Shown one piece after another: positions 38,493-47,171 of a stretch of 64,000 nt of DNA (position 1 is its first letter; each line of letters begins with the position of its first letter). The DNA lies in NCBI GenBank assembly GCA_029238255.1, contig JAQWGK010000050.1, forward strand, positions 248,001 to 312,000, in the 5' to 3' direction. This DNA comes from Porticoccaceae bacterium. Lineage in GTDB: Bacteria > Pseudomonadota > Gammaproteobacteria > Pseudomonadales > Porticoccaceae. The notes beneath the pieces are model-generated. The model searched no databases. It saw nothing but the letters and a program-made list of their open reading frames with translations, and was not told the DNA's origin. Both the position numbers and the translations under genes were made by a program.

Positions 38493-40379
38493 TTATTCCG
38501 CCTCCAGCTGCTCCCAGCGTTCATAACAGTGATTGAGCTGTTGCTGCAGATCACTGAGGTTTTTCTCAATAGCGGCGGTTGCCGAGCGCTCTGATTGATA
38601 AAAATCGGGCTGATTCATCTGCTCGGAAATCGCGCCAATCTCAGTTTCCAGACGTTCAATTTCCGCCGGCAACATATCCAGTTCACGCTGAACTTTGTAA
38701 GAGCGCTTTTTGGCTGCGGGCTGTTTTGTGTCCTGTGGCTTTTGATCAGTGCTGGCAACTTTTTCCTTTGCTGCTATCTCAACTTTGCGCTGTCGCAGCC
38801 AGTCGTCATAGCCGCCGATATATTGATTGATCACCGCATCGCCTTCAAAGACCAGCGTGCTGGTGACTACATTGTTCAAGAAGGCACGGTCGTGACTCAC
38901 TAGCAGGATGGTTCCCTTGTAGTCGATCAACAACTCCTCAAGCAGGTCGAGAGTATCTATATCTAGATCGTTGGTCGGTTCATCGAGCACCAGAATATTT
39001 GACGGTCGGGTAAATAGCTTGGCCAGTAAAAGGCGATTGCGTTCACCCCCAGAAAGCGCACTGACCGGCTGTCGGCAGCGGTCGGGGCTAAAGAGAAAAT
39101 CCTGCAAATAGCTGATAACGTGCCGCGATTTGCCGCCAATTTCGAGCATATCGCGACCACCGGAAACATTGTCCTGAACCGTTTTCGACTCATCCAGGGC
39201 CGAGCGATACTGATCAAAGTAGGCAATATCAAGATTGGTACCGGTTTTAACTGTACCTGTTTGTGGCTCCAGCTGGCCGAGCAGGAGTTTTAGCAAGGTG
39301 GTTTTGCCAACACCGTTGCGCCCGATCAGACCGACTTTATCGCCGCGCTGTATCAGGGTTGAGAAGGATTTAACCACCTGCTCACCATCATTAAATGCAA
39401 AGTTAATATTCTCAGCTTCAGCAACTATCTTTCCAGACTTCTGCGCCTGTTGAATATCCATCTTTGCCGTGCCCTGCTGCTTGCGGCGATCGGCATATTC
39501 CCGGCGCATAGACTCAAGGGCTCTAACCCGACCCTCGTTGCGGGTTCGGCGAGCCTTAATGCCCTGCCGAATCCATACTTCCTCTTGGGAAAGGCGTTTA
39601 TCAAACAGCGCATTATGCTTGTCTTCTATCTCAAGCATTTCTTTTTTACGTTGGATATAAGTGGAGTAATTGCAGTTAAATTCGGCGATCTTGCCGCGAT
39701 CTATCTCGATAAATCGAGTTGCCAGGTTATCCATAAAGCGTCGATCGTGACTGATAAACAGCAGCGCGCCCTCCCACTTAAGCAGAAACTGCTCGACCCA
39801 TTTAATCGCGTCTATATCCAAATGGTTGGTTGGCTCATCGAGCAACAGCAGATCCGGGTTACAAACCAGAGCCCGAGCCAGTAGAACCCGACGCTTATAA
39901 CCACCAGACAGGCTGGAGATATCCACATCCGGGTTTAAATCCATTTTGGTGACAATCGCTTCAACCCGCTGGTTAATATCCCAGCCATCGACACGCTCAA
40001 GCTCAGCCTGACACTCTTCCAACTCGCGCATCACCTTATCGGTAGGATTGGCGCTCAGTTCAAGAATCAGATGGTGGTAGCGAGCCGCCAACTGACCCTC
40101 GGCACCGAGACCCTCGGCAATCACATCAAACACTGAGCCGACCGCATCATGGGGCACCGACTGCTCCAATTGGGCAATCTTTACTCCGGCGGCGCGTTTA
40201 AGCACGCCGTCATCGGCAATCACCTGACCGGTAAGAATTTTCAACAGGGTAGATTTTCCCGCCCCATTGCGGCCGATTAGGCAGACCCGCTCGCCGGGTT
40301 CAATAACCAGATTGATATGGTCGATTAGCGGTGGCTGGCCATAGCTAAGAAAAATGTCCTGCAGGGTGACAAGTGGCAT
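38493..40379 (-). CDS. uup: ABC-F family ATPase (Uup-like)
   Basis: The 628-residue soluble protein has two ABC ATPase cassettes and no membrane helices. The first has GRNGAGKSTLLKIL, LSGGYKRRVLLARALV and LLLDEPTNHLD; the second has GRNGVGKTTLLKLL, LSGGERNRLLLAKLF and LVLDEPTNDLD. A C-terminal coiled coil follows (about 560-628). This tail is typical of Uup, which acts on ribosomes and branched DNA, rather than EttA. The stop codon lies inside a 7-bp hairpin (38484-38504). It lies 21 bp after the RND transporter gene. Confidence 0.92.
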   Translation of the reverse strand: MPLVTLQDIFLSYGQPPLIDHINLVIEPGERVCLIGRNGAGKSTLLKILTGQVIADDGVLKRAAGVKIAQLEQSVPHDAVGSVFDVIAEGLGAEGQLAARYHHLILELSANPTDKVMRELEECQAELERVDGWDINQRVEAIVTKMDLNPDVDISSLSGGYKRRVLLARALVCNPDLLLLDEPTNHLDIDAIKWVEQFLLKWEGALLFISHDRRFMDNLATRFIEIDRGKIAEFNCNYSTYIQRKKEMLEIEDKHNALFDKRLSQEEVWIRQGIKARRTRNEGRVRALESMRREYADRRKQQGTAKMDIQQAQKSGKIVAEAENINFAFNDGEQVVKSFSTLIQRGDKVGLIGRNGVGKTTLLKLLLGQLEPQTGTVKTGTNLDIAYFDQYRSALDESKTVQDNVSGGRDMLEIGGKSRHVISYLQDFLFSPDRCRQPVSALSGGERNRLLLAKLFTRPSNILVLDEPTNDLDIDTLDLLEELLIDYKGTILLVSHDRAFLNNVVTSTLVFEGDAVINQYIGGYDDWLRQRKVEIAAKEKVASTDQKPQDTKQPAAKKRSYKVQRELDMLPAEIERLETEIGAISEQMNQPDFYQSERSATAAIEKNLSDLQQQLNHCYERWEQLEAE

Positions 40380-40400
40380 AGGGTTATAGATTTTCCAAAA

Positions 40401-43007
40401 TTAAGCGGTGGTTTTAGTTTCCGGGCCGAGAGGCTTGGTAATCAAAATCAGCTTGGGTAAAAGAGTCATCGAGCCAAGCAGAGCGGCAGTCATTGCCAGA
40501 CCGGTTAGCAGACCAAAATAGATCGATGGAATAAAGTTTGAAAGTGCCAGAATAGAGAAGCCGACAATAATCGTAATCGCCGTGTAAAACAGCGCCAGTC
40601 CAATACTGGCGTGAGCTCTGTGCATAGAGGCCAGATAGTTGCCGTCGACGGCAAACTCACGGCTAAATCTGGTGATGTAGTGGATCGCGTGATCGACACC
40701 AATACCCACAGTAATAGCCGCGATAGTAATGGTCATCATATCTAGCGGTATGCCGCTGAGTCCCATGCCGCCAAGAACAATTCCCGCGGCTAAGAAGTTC
40801 GGCAAGATTGCGATAACCGAAATCTTAATCGAGCGGAACAGCACCAGAAACATCAGCATAATGCCGACAAAAACCGCACCGAGGGTGAGGATTTGCGACT
40901 TATACAGGCTTTGCAACATATTGTTATAGAGCACCAGCAGGCCGGTAAAGCGGATATCCTCAGGGGCGATACCCACCTCATTTACCGCGTAGTCGCGGAT
41001 TTTCTCCAGCAGATCAGCGCGGCGCAACAGGCCTTCGGTTTCCATGGCACGCAACTGAATCCGCGCCTCATCAATATCCTCAAGAAGATAGGGGGCAACC
41101 ATCTGCTGGTAGATTTCATCGCTAAAGCTTTTACGCATAAAGGCGATTTCAAAATCATTGAGCTTATGACCGCTAAGGTCGCTGGCGACATCATAGATCT
41201 GCACCAGAGAGCTAACCTTGCCTACCTCTGGCTGGGCTTCGAGAAACGCCTGTAACTTGGCCAGATCGGCGAGGCCGGTTGAAGTAAACCAGTAGGTGTC
41301 TTGCAGTGCATTGGCGCTGTCTTCGCCAAAGGCATCGGAATCGCTAGCAAAGGCATCGTCAAAGCCATCATCCCCATAGCCATCATCTTCATAGCCACCG
41401 TACTCATCGTCGCCGAAGGCATCAGCGCCAAAAGCATCAGCACCATATTCGCTATCTTCAGAGAGTTCAAAATCCTGCTCAGGCTCGGCAAAGGTCGGTG
41501 CCTGCAAAATAATATCCAGTGGCGTAGTGCCACCCAGAGAGGCATCGATAATTTCCATACCCTGATAGATTTCCGTATCGCTGCGGAAATAATCAATAAA
41601 GCGGTTTTCCACCTCAAGGCGGCTGATGCCATAGATAGAGAGCACGCTGAGCACACAGGCGGTAAGCAGAACTATATTGCCATGGCGTTCGGTAAAGTTT
41701 GAGAATACCGAAGTAAAGGAGGCAGATTTATCCTTGCCAGAGCGGTCTTTGCCCTTGCCGATCAACATCATGCCCGCCGGAATAATAATAAACGCCACCA
41801 CCAGTGCCAGACTGATACCCATGGTCATCATCCAGCCAAAATCGATAACCGGACGAATATTGCTAACCACCAGTGACATAAATGCCACGATCGTGGTCAG
41901 CACTGTATACAGGCAGGGTTTGGCCATCGAAGTTACTGTGGCAATCACCAACTGGTCCTGAGTCGCCTCCGGCTGGGTGCGGTAAAGCTCTCGATAGCGG
42001 ACAATCAGATGCATGGTCAGCGCTAGGGTGATAATCAACAGTAGCGAGACAAAGTTTGATGAGATAACCGTTAAACGCCAGTCGATCCAGCTAAGAAAGC
42101 CGAGAATAATCACCAGACACAGAGCGCAGGTGCTGAGGGGCAGAATAACCCAGCGCAGCTGACGGAAAATAACCGCCAAGGTAACAATCACAAAGATCAG
42201 AATGCCGGTGCCAAAGATCGCTAGATCGCTCTTGATAAAGTCGACCATATCCGCAGTAATCATATCCGGACCGCCGAGGAAGATCGTCGCCCGATTGCGG
42301 TAGCCATCCATTAAGCTGCGCACATCGGCGACTAGCTGATGGCTCGCAGCCGCTTTTGCGGTGCGGTAATCGAGAAACTCCTGACTGACCGCATCCAGTT
42401 CAAGCTGCTGCTGTTCACTAAGGCCATCGGTGGACTTAACCAGACGCAGTGCATCCCGAGCCTGCACCAGATCGAGATATTTCTGATCCAGTTCAAGGGT
42501 CGCCAACATACCGGTAGTCTGGCCATCCTTGCTTAAAATAAGGTCCTTATAGATTGGGCTGTTGAGAAACTCCTGCCGCGCCAGATCGCGATCAACCCCG
42601 GGGGATAGCAGCGTATTTAACTCGCCTTTAAGATCGGCAACATCAATTTTCGGGCTGTACAGCAGCGGCACGTCGAGCAGCGACAGCATACTCTCCACAC
42701 CATTAATCCCGGCTAGTTCATTGCGCAGAGAGGAGAGGGTTTGCAGATTGTTATCATCGAATAGATCGCCCTCTAATGGCGAAAAGGTCACGATCAAAAA
42801 GTTATCACTGCCATAGCGCTGCACCACTTCACGAAAGAAGTTGAGGTCATCGTCATGTTCCAGCGTCAGCGAGTCCGCCGAGGCGTCGAGCTTAAAATTG
42901 GGCAGGCCAAAGGCCATGGCAACAGCTAGCGCCAAAACCATAAGAATGGCGCTGAGCGGATGGCGAAGAACAGTTTTTTGATAGAAATTAAGCAGTGCTG
43001 CAGACAT
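40401..43007 (-). CDS. RND/MMPL-family exporter with acidic insertion
   Basis: The 868-residue membrane protein has two MMPL-type halves. Each begins with a helix, then a large periplasmic loop, then five or six helices; the second half contains ILPNFLAAGIVLGGMGLSGIPLDMMTITIAAITVGIGVDHAIHY-like helix pairs near 715-760. It resembles the single-polypeptide HpnN/YdfJ-like group, which moves lipids, hopanoids or hydrophobic compounds, rather than AcrB. The second loop carries an unusual stretch of Asp, Gly, Tyr and Phe at residues 508-567. It begins behind a 136-bp gap and is followed by uup at 21 bp, which suggests joint transcription. The substrate is unknown. Confidence 0.85.
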   Translation of the reverse strand: MSAALLNFYQKTVLRHPLSAILMVLALAVAMAFGLPNFKLDASADSLTLEHDDDLNFFREVVQRYGSDNFLIVTFSPLEGDLFDDNNLQTLSSLRNELAGINGVESMLSLLDVPLLYSPKIDVADLKGELNTLLSPGVDRDLARQEFLNSPIYKDLILSKDGQTTGMLATLELDQKYLDLVQARDALRLVKSTDGLSEQQQLELDAVSQEFLDYRTAKAAASHQLVADVRSLMDGYRNRATIFLGGPDMITADMVDFIKSDLAIFGTGILIFVIVTLAVIFRQLRWVILPLSTCALCLVIILGFLSWIDWRLTVISSNFVSLLLIITLALTMHLIVRYRELYRTQPEATQDQLVIATVTSMAKPCLYTVLTTIVAFMSLVVSNIRPVIDFGWMMTMGISLALVVAFIIIPAGMMLIGKGKDRSGKDKSASFTSVFSNFTERHGNIVLLTACVLSVLSIYGISRLEVENRFIDYFRSDTEIYQGMEIIDASLGGTTPLDIILQAPTFAEPEQDFELSEDSEYGADAFGADAFGDDEYGGYEDDGYGDDGFDDAFASDSDAFGEDSANALQDTYWFTSTGLADLAKLQAFLEAQPEVGKVSSLVQIYDVASDLSGHKLNDFEIAFMRKSFSDEIYQQMVAPYLLEDIDEARIQLRAMETEGLLRRADLLEKIRDYAVNEVGIAPEDIRFTGLLVLYNNMLQSLYKSQILTLGAVFVGIMLMFLVLFRSIKISVIAILPNFLAAGIVLGGMGLSGIPLDMMTITIAAITVGIGVDHAIHYITRFSREFAVDGNYLASMHRAHASIGLALFYTAITIIVGFSILALSNFIPSIYFGLLTGLAMTAALLGSMTLLPKLILITKPLGPETKTTA

Positions 43008-43098
43008 CTAAATGTGCATCCTTGGAGTCTATTCTTTTTGTGCCGGCTATTATGCGATGTTGAGGGACAAGATCATAGTGGTTGGATGCTAATTGGTG

Positions 43099-43116
43099 GG
43101 GCGCATTAAAGCGCCC
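43099..43116. terminator. GC-rich hairpin between convergent-free leftward genes
   Basis: A perfect 6-bp stem (GGGCGC / GCGCCC) with an ATTAAA loop lies 28 bp beyond the stop of the leftward XRE gene. No T-run follows in the leftward direction, so termination is only possible, not shown. Confidence 0.3.
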
Positions 43117-43143
43117 TCAGCTTGGTTATCTAGTTATAGGAAT

Positions 43144-43581
43144 CTATTCGTAACCTATACGGTTCTTTCTGAAGTAGTCACTCAAAACTGCGATAGCAAG
43201 ATAGGTTAATCCGCAGAATAACCCGATAGCGCCATAGGAAACGCCGGCCTGAAGGCTGGTGATATTTCCGGAAATTAACGAATAGGTTATGGCGGAATAG
43301 GCGCAGATAGCTCCAGCGGTACTTCCAAGCATCCCCCAAAACCGTCCTTTTCGAACACCGCGATCACCCAGTTCTTTTACCGTATCAATTTGAAGCGAGG
43401 CAGCATCTAGCTCAAAAGCAGAAGCGATAGCCTGACTTGATTCGAGCGAACAGATACCTTCTTTTTCTATTCTTTGAACTGTTCGCAAGCTTAGCCCTGC
43501 GATACTGGCCAATTGTTCTTGTGACCAGGACTTTTGTCTACGCAGCTCTCGGATTAGCGCTGTATTAATGATGATTTCCAT
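43144..43581 (-). CDS. Membrane-anchored XRE-family regulator
   Basis: The 145-residue protein starts with a helix-turn-helix of the XRE/Cro type (residues 8-62; SWSQEQLASIAGLSLRTVQRIE). Two hydrophobic segments follow (about 81-102 and 110-135), so the DNA-binding head is probably tied to the inner membrane. The start has an AAGGAAG site 6 bp upstream. Genes like this are often small stress or envelope sensors, but the target is unknown. It lies 105 bp downstream of the DUF3784-like gene on the same strand. Confidence 0.78.
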   Translation of the reverse strand: MEIIINTALIRELRRQKSWSQEQLASIAGLSLRTVQRIEKEGICSLESSQAIASAFELDAASLQIDTVKELGDRGVRKGRFWGMLGSTAGAICAYSAITYSLISGNITSLQAGVSYGAIGLFCGLTYLAIAVLSDYFRKNRIGYE

Positions 43582-43686
43582 TCTATCTTCCTTGCTAGTT
43601 ATGTTTTGAGTGCCTATTTTGCTTTGTTATTGATGCTGTTGCTGCGTAATCTCTATGACTTCTATACGACATTCCGCAGATAACAG

Positions 43687-44004
43687 TTACTTGGCAAATT
43701 TCCTATGGGCTACAACCACGCAGGGTATAGGTGTTAATGAAGCAATAACCAGATAAATGGTCATCTCGATTTCACCAATCAATCTTAGATACCAAGCGCC
43801 GCCAATCACAGCAATCAGAATACCCAGCGATAGAACGCTATAGCCAATTAGCCCTGCAAAAGCCTTTGGATTGGATATTTTTAATTTATCCCAGCCTGCA
43901 ATTAACCCATGCTTTTGTTTAACGGCTATTAGATAGCCCAAGACAATACAGGGCAAAGACCCGCCTAATAATAAGATAGTAAAACCTAGAGTGAATGAAT
44001 CCAT
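43687..44004 (-). CDS. Small DUF3784-like membrane protein
   Basis: The 105-residue protein has three hydrophobic segments (about 5-27, 50-70 and 78-98). The cytoplasmic motif LIAVKQKHGLIAGWDKLKI resembles the DUF3784 pattern of a Gly-Tyr/Trp loop between helices 1 and 2. The function is unknown. No strong ribosome binding site is visible. It lies between the LuxR-type gene (44 bp upstream) and the membrane XRE gene, all leftward, so the three may form one unit. Confidence 0.65.
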   Translation of the reverse strand: MDSFTLGFTILLLGGSLPCIVLGYLIAVKQKHGLIAGWDKLKISNPKAFAGLIGYSVLSLGILIAVIGGAWYLRLIGEIEMTIYLVIASLTPIPCVVVAHRKFAK

Positions 44005-44048
44005 AAAAAGAAGGAGATCGTTAAAGAGGGCGCTCTTCGTAGGGCTTA

Positions 44049-44960
44049 TTAGTTAAAGTCTATCAAACCCCGCTGAATCGCACGATAAATTGCATTGGCC
44101 TGAGTTCGCGCCCCCAGCTCTTTTTTTGCCATAGCCATATGCTTATTGATGGTGTGAGTGCTAAGGCATAACCTATCAGCCGCCTGAACAAGGGTTAAAT
44201 CATTTTTAGCCATAATCGTTAGTAGTCGAAGTGCTTTTGGGCTGGCTATAGGGGGTGGAATAAAAGATTTAAATTTACTTCGGTGGATTCGTATAGCGGT
44301 ATCCCCAAGTAAATGTATCGCCGTTCCAGAGTCTTTTGTCAGTGCCTGGAATTGTTTTTCCGAGGCTCCCTTGGCCGTAACAAGAAACATCATATTGTCC
44401 CGCTTGGGTTGTTTTATTTTATTTTTTCCACTCTCTGGCTTTTTTTGGTCTTTCGCCCCTTTGCGTCGATCTTCCCAGTCGATAGTAATGGGCATCAGAT
44501 AGGCATCGTTAAACTTATACTCTTTATAGAGCGCCAGTATTTCTAGATTTTTGGTAAAGGTGTAGGTTTTAAAGGGGGCGTTTTCAAGAGATTTTTTCAG
44601 ACTGGAGTAATGAACATGCTTGGAGATACCCGTTTTAAGGTAATCCAAAACCATATCATGTTGATGATATTTCTTTTCCTGATAGCAGTTGATAAGTTCG
44701 TTGGGCAGGGAGGTTAAAAAGAAATTGGCTTTCTGATCCCGCGGAGCTCCGATTAAGGCAAAGTCAGAAAAGCCCATTTGGTTGAGGGCCTTTAACAGCC
44801 GCTTAACAAGATCCTCGGGATCCTCGGCATCGGTAATCTGATTAACAAATTCAATATGGTTGATCAGTGCATCCAGTGAGAGTCCCTCATCATGGCCGAC
44901 AATATCGAACCGCTTTTCTCCATTTACTTCTCTGATACCGCTGTGCTTCTCATATTGCAT
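44049..44960 (-). CDS. LuxR-family regulator (LuxR solo, atypical)
   Basis: The 303-residue protein has an N-terminal autoinducer-binding-like domain (about 25-215) and a C-terminal LuxR helix-turn-helix. The latter contains LTLVQAADRLCLSTHTINKHM and ends KKELGARTQANAIYRAIQRGLI. The AHL pocket is diverged: in the CYQEKKYHQHDMV segment Tyr and Asp are kept, but the usual Trp is Leu, the Pro after Asp is Met, and the second Trp is absent. A 30-residue Lys-rich insertion (about 165-195) interrupts the domain. The start at 44960 has AAGGAG 6 bp upstream. No luxI synthase is nearby. The ligand is unknown and may not be an AHL. Confidence 0.82.
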   Translation of the reverse strand: MQYEKHSGIREVNGEKRFDIVGHDEGLSLDALINHIEFVNQITDAEDPEDLVKRLLKALNQMGFSDFALIGAPRDQKANFFLTSLPNELINCYQEKKYHQHDMVLDYLKTGISKHVHYSSLKKSLENAPFKTYTFTKNLEILALYKEYKFNDAYLMPITIDWEDRRKGAKDQKKPESGKNKIKQPKRDNMMFLVTAKGASEKQFQALTKDSGTAIHLLGDTAIRIHRSKFKSFIPPPIASPKALRLLTIMAKNDLTLVQAADRLCLSTHTINKHMAMAKKELGARTQANAIYRAIQRGLIDFN

Positions 44961-45084
44961 AATCACTCCTTTGACGAACAATGCTTAGCGAGATTCCTTA
45001 TTAATTCTTTTTACAAAATTTTATAAATCGATAAATAGAAAAGAGAGGCTGGAATTATTAGGGGTTGAAAAAAATAGAGTAACT

Positions 45085-45143
45085 CTGTTTATGGCTAGCG
45101 ATTTTTACAACTTTTTGCAATGATAATGCATCCCTGTTTATGG
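45085..45143 (+). repeat. Two direct copies of CTGTTTATGG
   Basis: The 10-mer CTGTTTATGG occurs at 45085-45094 and 45134-45143, 49 bp apart. A third copy lies at 45708-45717, just after the small XRE gene. Three copies of one 10-mer within about 630 bp flanking a repressor gene may be operators, but chance is not excluded in AT-rich DNA. Confidence 0.4.
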
Positions 45144-45238
45144 TCTCTCTTTTGTTGCTTCCCTGTGTATTTCCTGCCTAACTGTTTTTTCGATAATAGG
45201 TTCAGGTATTTAGCGATTCAAATGCTTAAGTAATTTCT

Positions 45239-45252
45239 ATGATCTAAATCAT
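45239..45252. promoter_or_regulatory. FNR/Anr-like dyad
   Basis: The perfect inverted repeat ATGAT-CTAA-ATCAT resembles the FNR/Anr consensus TTGAT-N4-ATCAA, with only the outermost base of each arm differing. It lies 280 bp upstream of the LuxR-type start and 193 bp upstream of the small XRE start. A CRP/FNR-family protein could bind here; this is inference. Confidence 0.4.
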
Positions 45253-45393
45253 TACCTAAGCTTAAATTCGACGGAAAACTGTAATTGGTTTTTACCATCA
45301 TTAAATAATTCTTTAATTTTATATATTCTAATTTTCTATTTTTATGGAGCAATTATTTTTTTACCATTTATCTGCGATTAGGCGCTAAAGAAT

Positions 45394-45409
45394 ACCGTAT
45401 ATATACGGT
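45394..45409. promoter_or_regulatory. 16-bp palindrome upstream of the XRE gene
   Basis: ACCGTATATATACGGT is a perfect palindrome centred 43 bp before the XRE start codon. It fits an operator overlapping the promoter, most simply for autoregulation by the dimeric XRE protein; its TATATA core could also serve as a -10 element. Confidence 0.5.
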
Positions 45410-45444
45410 GGATTGAAGGTATAGATTAGCCGAATCTTGAAGAC

Positions 45445-45678
45445 ATGAAAGCTAGGCGAATAAATTACAAAATCAAATTCGGGAAATTCCTCAAACAAGT
45501 GAGAGAGGAGGCTGGGCTCAGCCAGGAAGAGTTTGCTTATAAGCTAGGAATTAACCGTACTTACTATGGCAATCTGGAGCGCGGTGAAAATAGTATTAGC
45601 ATTGATATACAGCAGAAGATTTCAAGAAAGCTGAATATCCCATTATCAGAAATATTTCGGCAGGTGGAAGAGCTTTAA
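45445..45678 (+). CDS. Small XRE-family repressor
   Basis: This 77-residue protein consists of little more than a Cro/C1-type helix-turn-helix (residues 10-68). It contains FGKFLKQVREEAGLSQEEFAYKLG and YYGNLERGENSISIDI. Single-domain proteins like this act as phage-type or restriction-modification controller-like regulators. Here no phage or restriction genes are adjacent. The upstream palindrome suggests autoregulation. A weak ribosome binding site (TTGAAGAC) precedes the ATG. Confidence 0.85.
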   Translation: MKARRINYKIKFGKFLKQVREEAGLSQEEFAYKLGINRTYYGNLERGENSISIDIQQKISRKLNIPLSEIFRQVEEL

Positions 45679-45815
45679 AAAAGCGTTCTCACTAGGAGAA
45701 AACGTCACTGTTTATGGGTTGCCATTTCTTTGGGTTTTTCTAATATTTTTTCTCTACATAAAGTTTCCTTATCTAGAGTTTTTTACATAAATTAAATTTT
45801 CAGTATTATCTATCG

Positions 45816-47081
45816 TCAAGCTTCACTAAAAACCGTATCCAATTTTTTCGCTATCAAACAATTCTTTAATTGCGCATACTCTGGCACCCCATTTTTATAG
45901 GGTGGATAATCCTCCCCCATAATCAATGGTTGCATATAATCCCGAGCCTCCTGAGTAATCCCAAAGCCATCCTCCGTAATAAAAGAGCGGGGCATCATTT
46001 TTTCCCTATTGGCGACTTCAGTTAGGGGTGCTTCTCCCAGCGACCAGCTGTATTCATTGCCACTATTGCGCTCAATGGTGACCATGATTGCGCGCTTTCC
46101 CTCAAGGGCTTTTTCTACCGCTGCCCGACCCACGGCGTAGGCCTGTTCAACATCGGTTTTTGAGGCTATATGTCTTGCCGAGCGCTGTAGATAGTCGGCG
46201 AGGGCGTAGTGGTATTTATAGCCGAGGGAATGTTTAACCATACTGGCGAGTGTCGGAGCCACGCCGCCGAGCTGTTGGTGGCCAAAGGCATCTTTGTGCA
46301 TTGATCCGGAGATCAGTGCGCCATCGGCATAGCTGGCGCCTTCGGAGGCGACGACTACACAGTAGCCTTTGTCTTTAACGGTCTGTTCGACTTTGGCGAT
46401 AAATTGTTCCCGGGAAAAGGGGATTTCGGGGAAGATAATAATATGTGGTGGGTCACCGGCCTTTTCTGCGGCTAGGCCTCCGGCGGCGGCGATCCATCCG
46501 GCGTGGCGGCCCATGACTTCGAGAATAAATATTTTTGTCGATGAGGCGCACATGGAGGCGATATCGAGACTGGCTTCTCTGGTTGAGACGGCAACATATT
46601 TGGCTACTGAGCCAAAGCCGGGGCTGCAGTCGGTCAGGGGCAGATCATTGTCGATGGTTTTGGGGATATGGATGGCTTGAATTTGGTAGCCCATCTGATC
46701 GGATATCTGCGACACTTTTAAGCAGGTGTCGGCTGAGTCGCCACCGCCGTTGTAGAAGAAGTAGCCTATATCATGGGCTTTAAAGACTTCTATCAGGCGC
46801 TGGTATTCTGCGTCGCTGTCGTGGATATTTTTCATTTTGTAGCGGCAGGAACCGAAGGCGCCGCCGGGGCTGTGTTTTAGGGCGGAGATTGCTGCGCTGG
46901 ATTCCAGACTGGTGTCGATCAGCTGTTCATGCAGTGCGCCAAGAATGCCATTTTGGCCGGCGTAGAGCGTGCCAATTTTATCGCTGTTGGCGCGGCAGGC
47001 TTCTATTACAGCGCAGGCGGAGGCATTGATAACTGAGGTGACACCGCCGGACTGTGCATAAAATGCATTTCTTTTGCCCAT
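45816..47081 (-). CDS. pfp: Pyrophosphate-dependent 6-phosphofructokinase
   Basis: This enzyme phosphorylates fructose-6-phosphate, and in its PPi form works reversibly with pyrophosphate. The 421-residue protein carries the substrate motif PKTIDNDLPLTDCSPGFGS (about 140-158) with catalytic Asp144. Two residues point to PPi rather than ATP use: Asp115 in GGGDSADT, where ATP enzymes have Gly, and Lys141 in PKTIDND, where ATP enzymes have Gly. A GAAGGGA site lies before the start. It stands alone, leftward. It may serve glycolysis, gluconeogenesis and PPi recycling. Confidence 0.92.
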   Translation of the reverse strand: MGKRNAFYAQSGGVTSVINASACAVIEACRANSDKIGTLYAGQNGILGALHEQLIDTSLESSAAISALKHSPGGAFGSCRYKMKNIHDSDAEYQRLIEVFKAHDIGYFFYNGGGDSADTCLKVSQISDQMGYQIQAIHIPKTIDNDLPLTDCSPGFGSVAKYVAVSTREASLDIASMCASSTKIFILEVMGRHAGWIAAAGGLAAEKAGDPPHIIIFPEIPFSREQFIAKVEQTVKDKGYCVVVASEGASYADGALISGSMHKDAFGHQQLGGVAPTLASMVKHSLGYKYHYALADYLQRSARHIASKTDVEQAYAVGRAAVEKALEGKRAIMVTIERNSGNEYSWSLGEAPLTEVANREKMMPRSFITEDGFGITQEARDYMQPLIMGEDYPPYKNGVPEYAQLKNCLIAKKLDTVFSEA

Positions 47082-47171
47082 AAAAAAATTCCCTTCTTTT
47101 TAAGTCGACTTTACAGAGAGTGTAAATCCATTTGAATATTACTTGTTTAGCGGCTGTTCAGTAAGTGGCTG

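Larger units (their letters stand above)
44961..45444. other. AT-rich regulatory intergenic region
   Basis: These 484 bp separate the divergent LuxR-type and small XRE genes. No gene is supported. The region is clearly more AT-rich than its surroundings and contains a dyad at 45239-45252, a palindrome at 45394-45409, and two copies of CTGTTTATGG at 45085 and 45134. Both divergent promoters must lie here. Confidence 0.7.
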
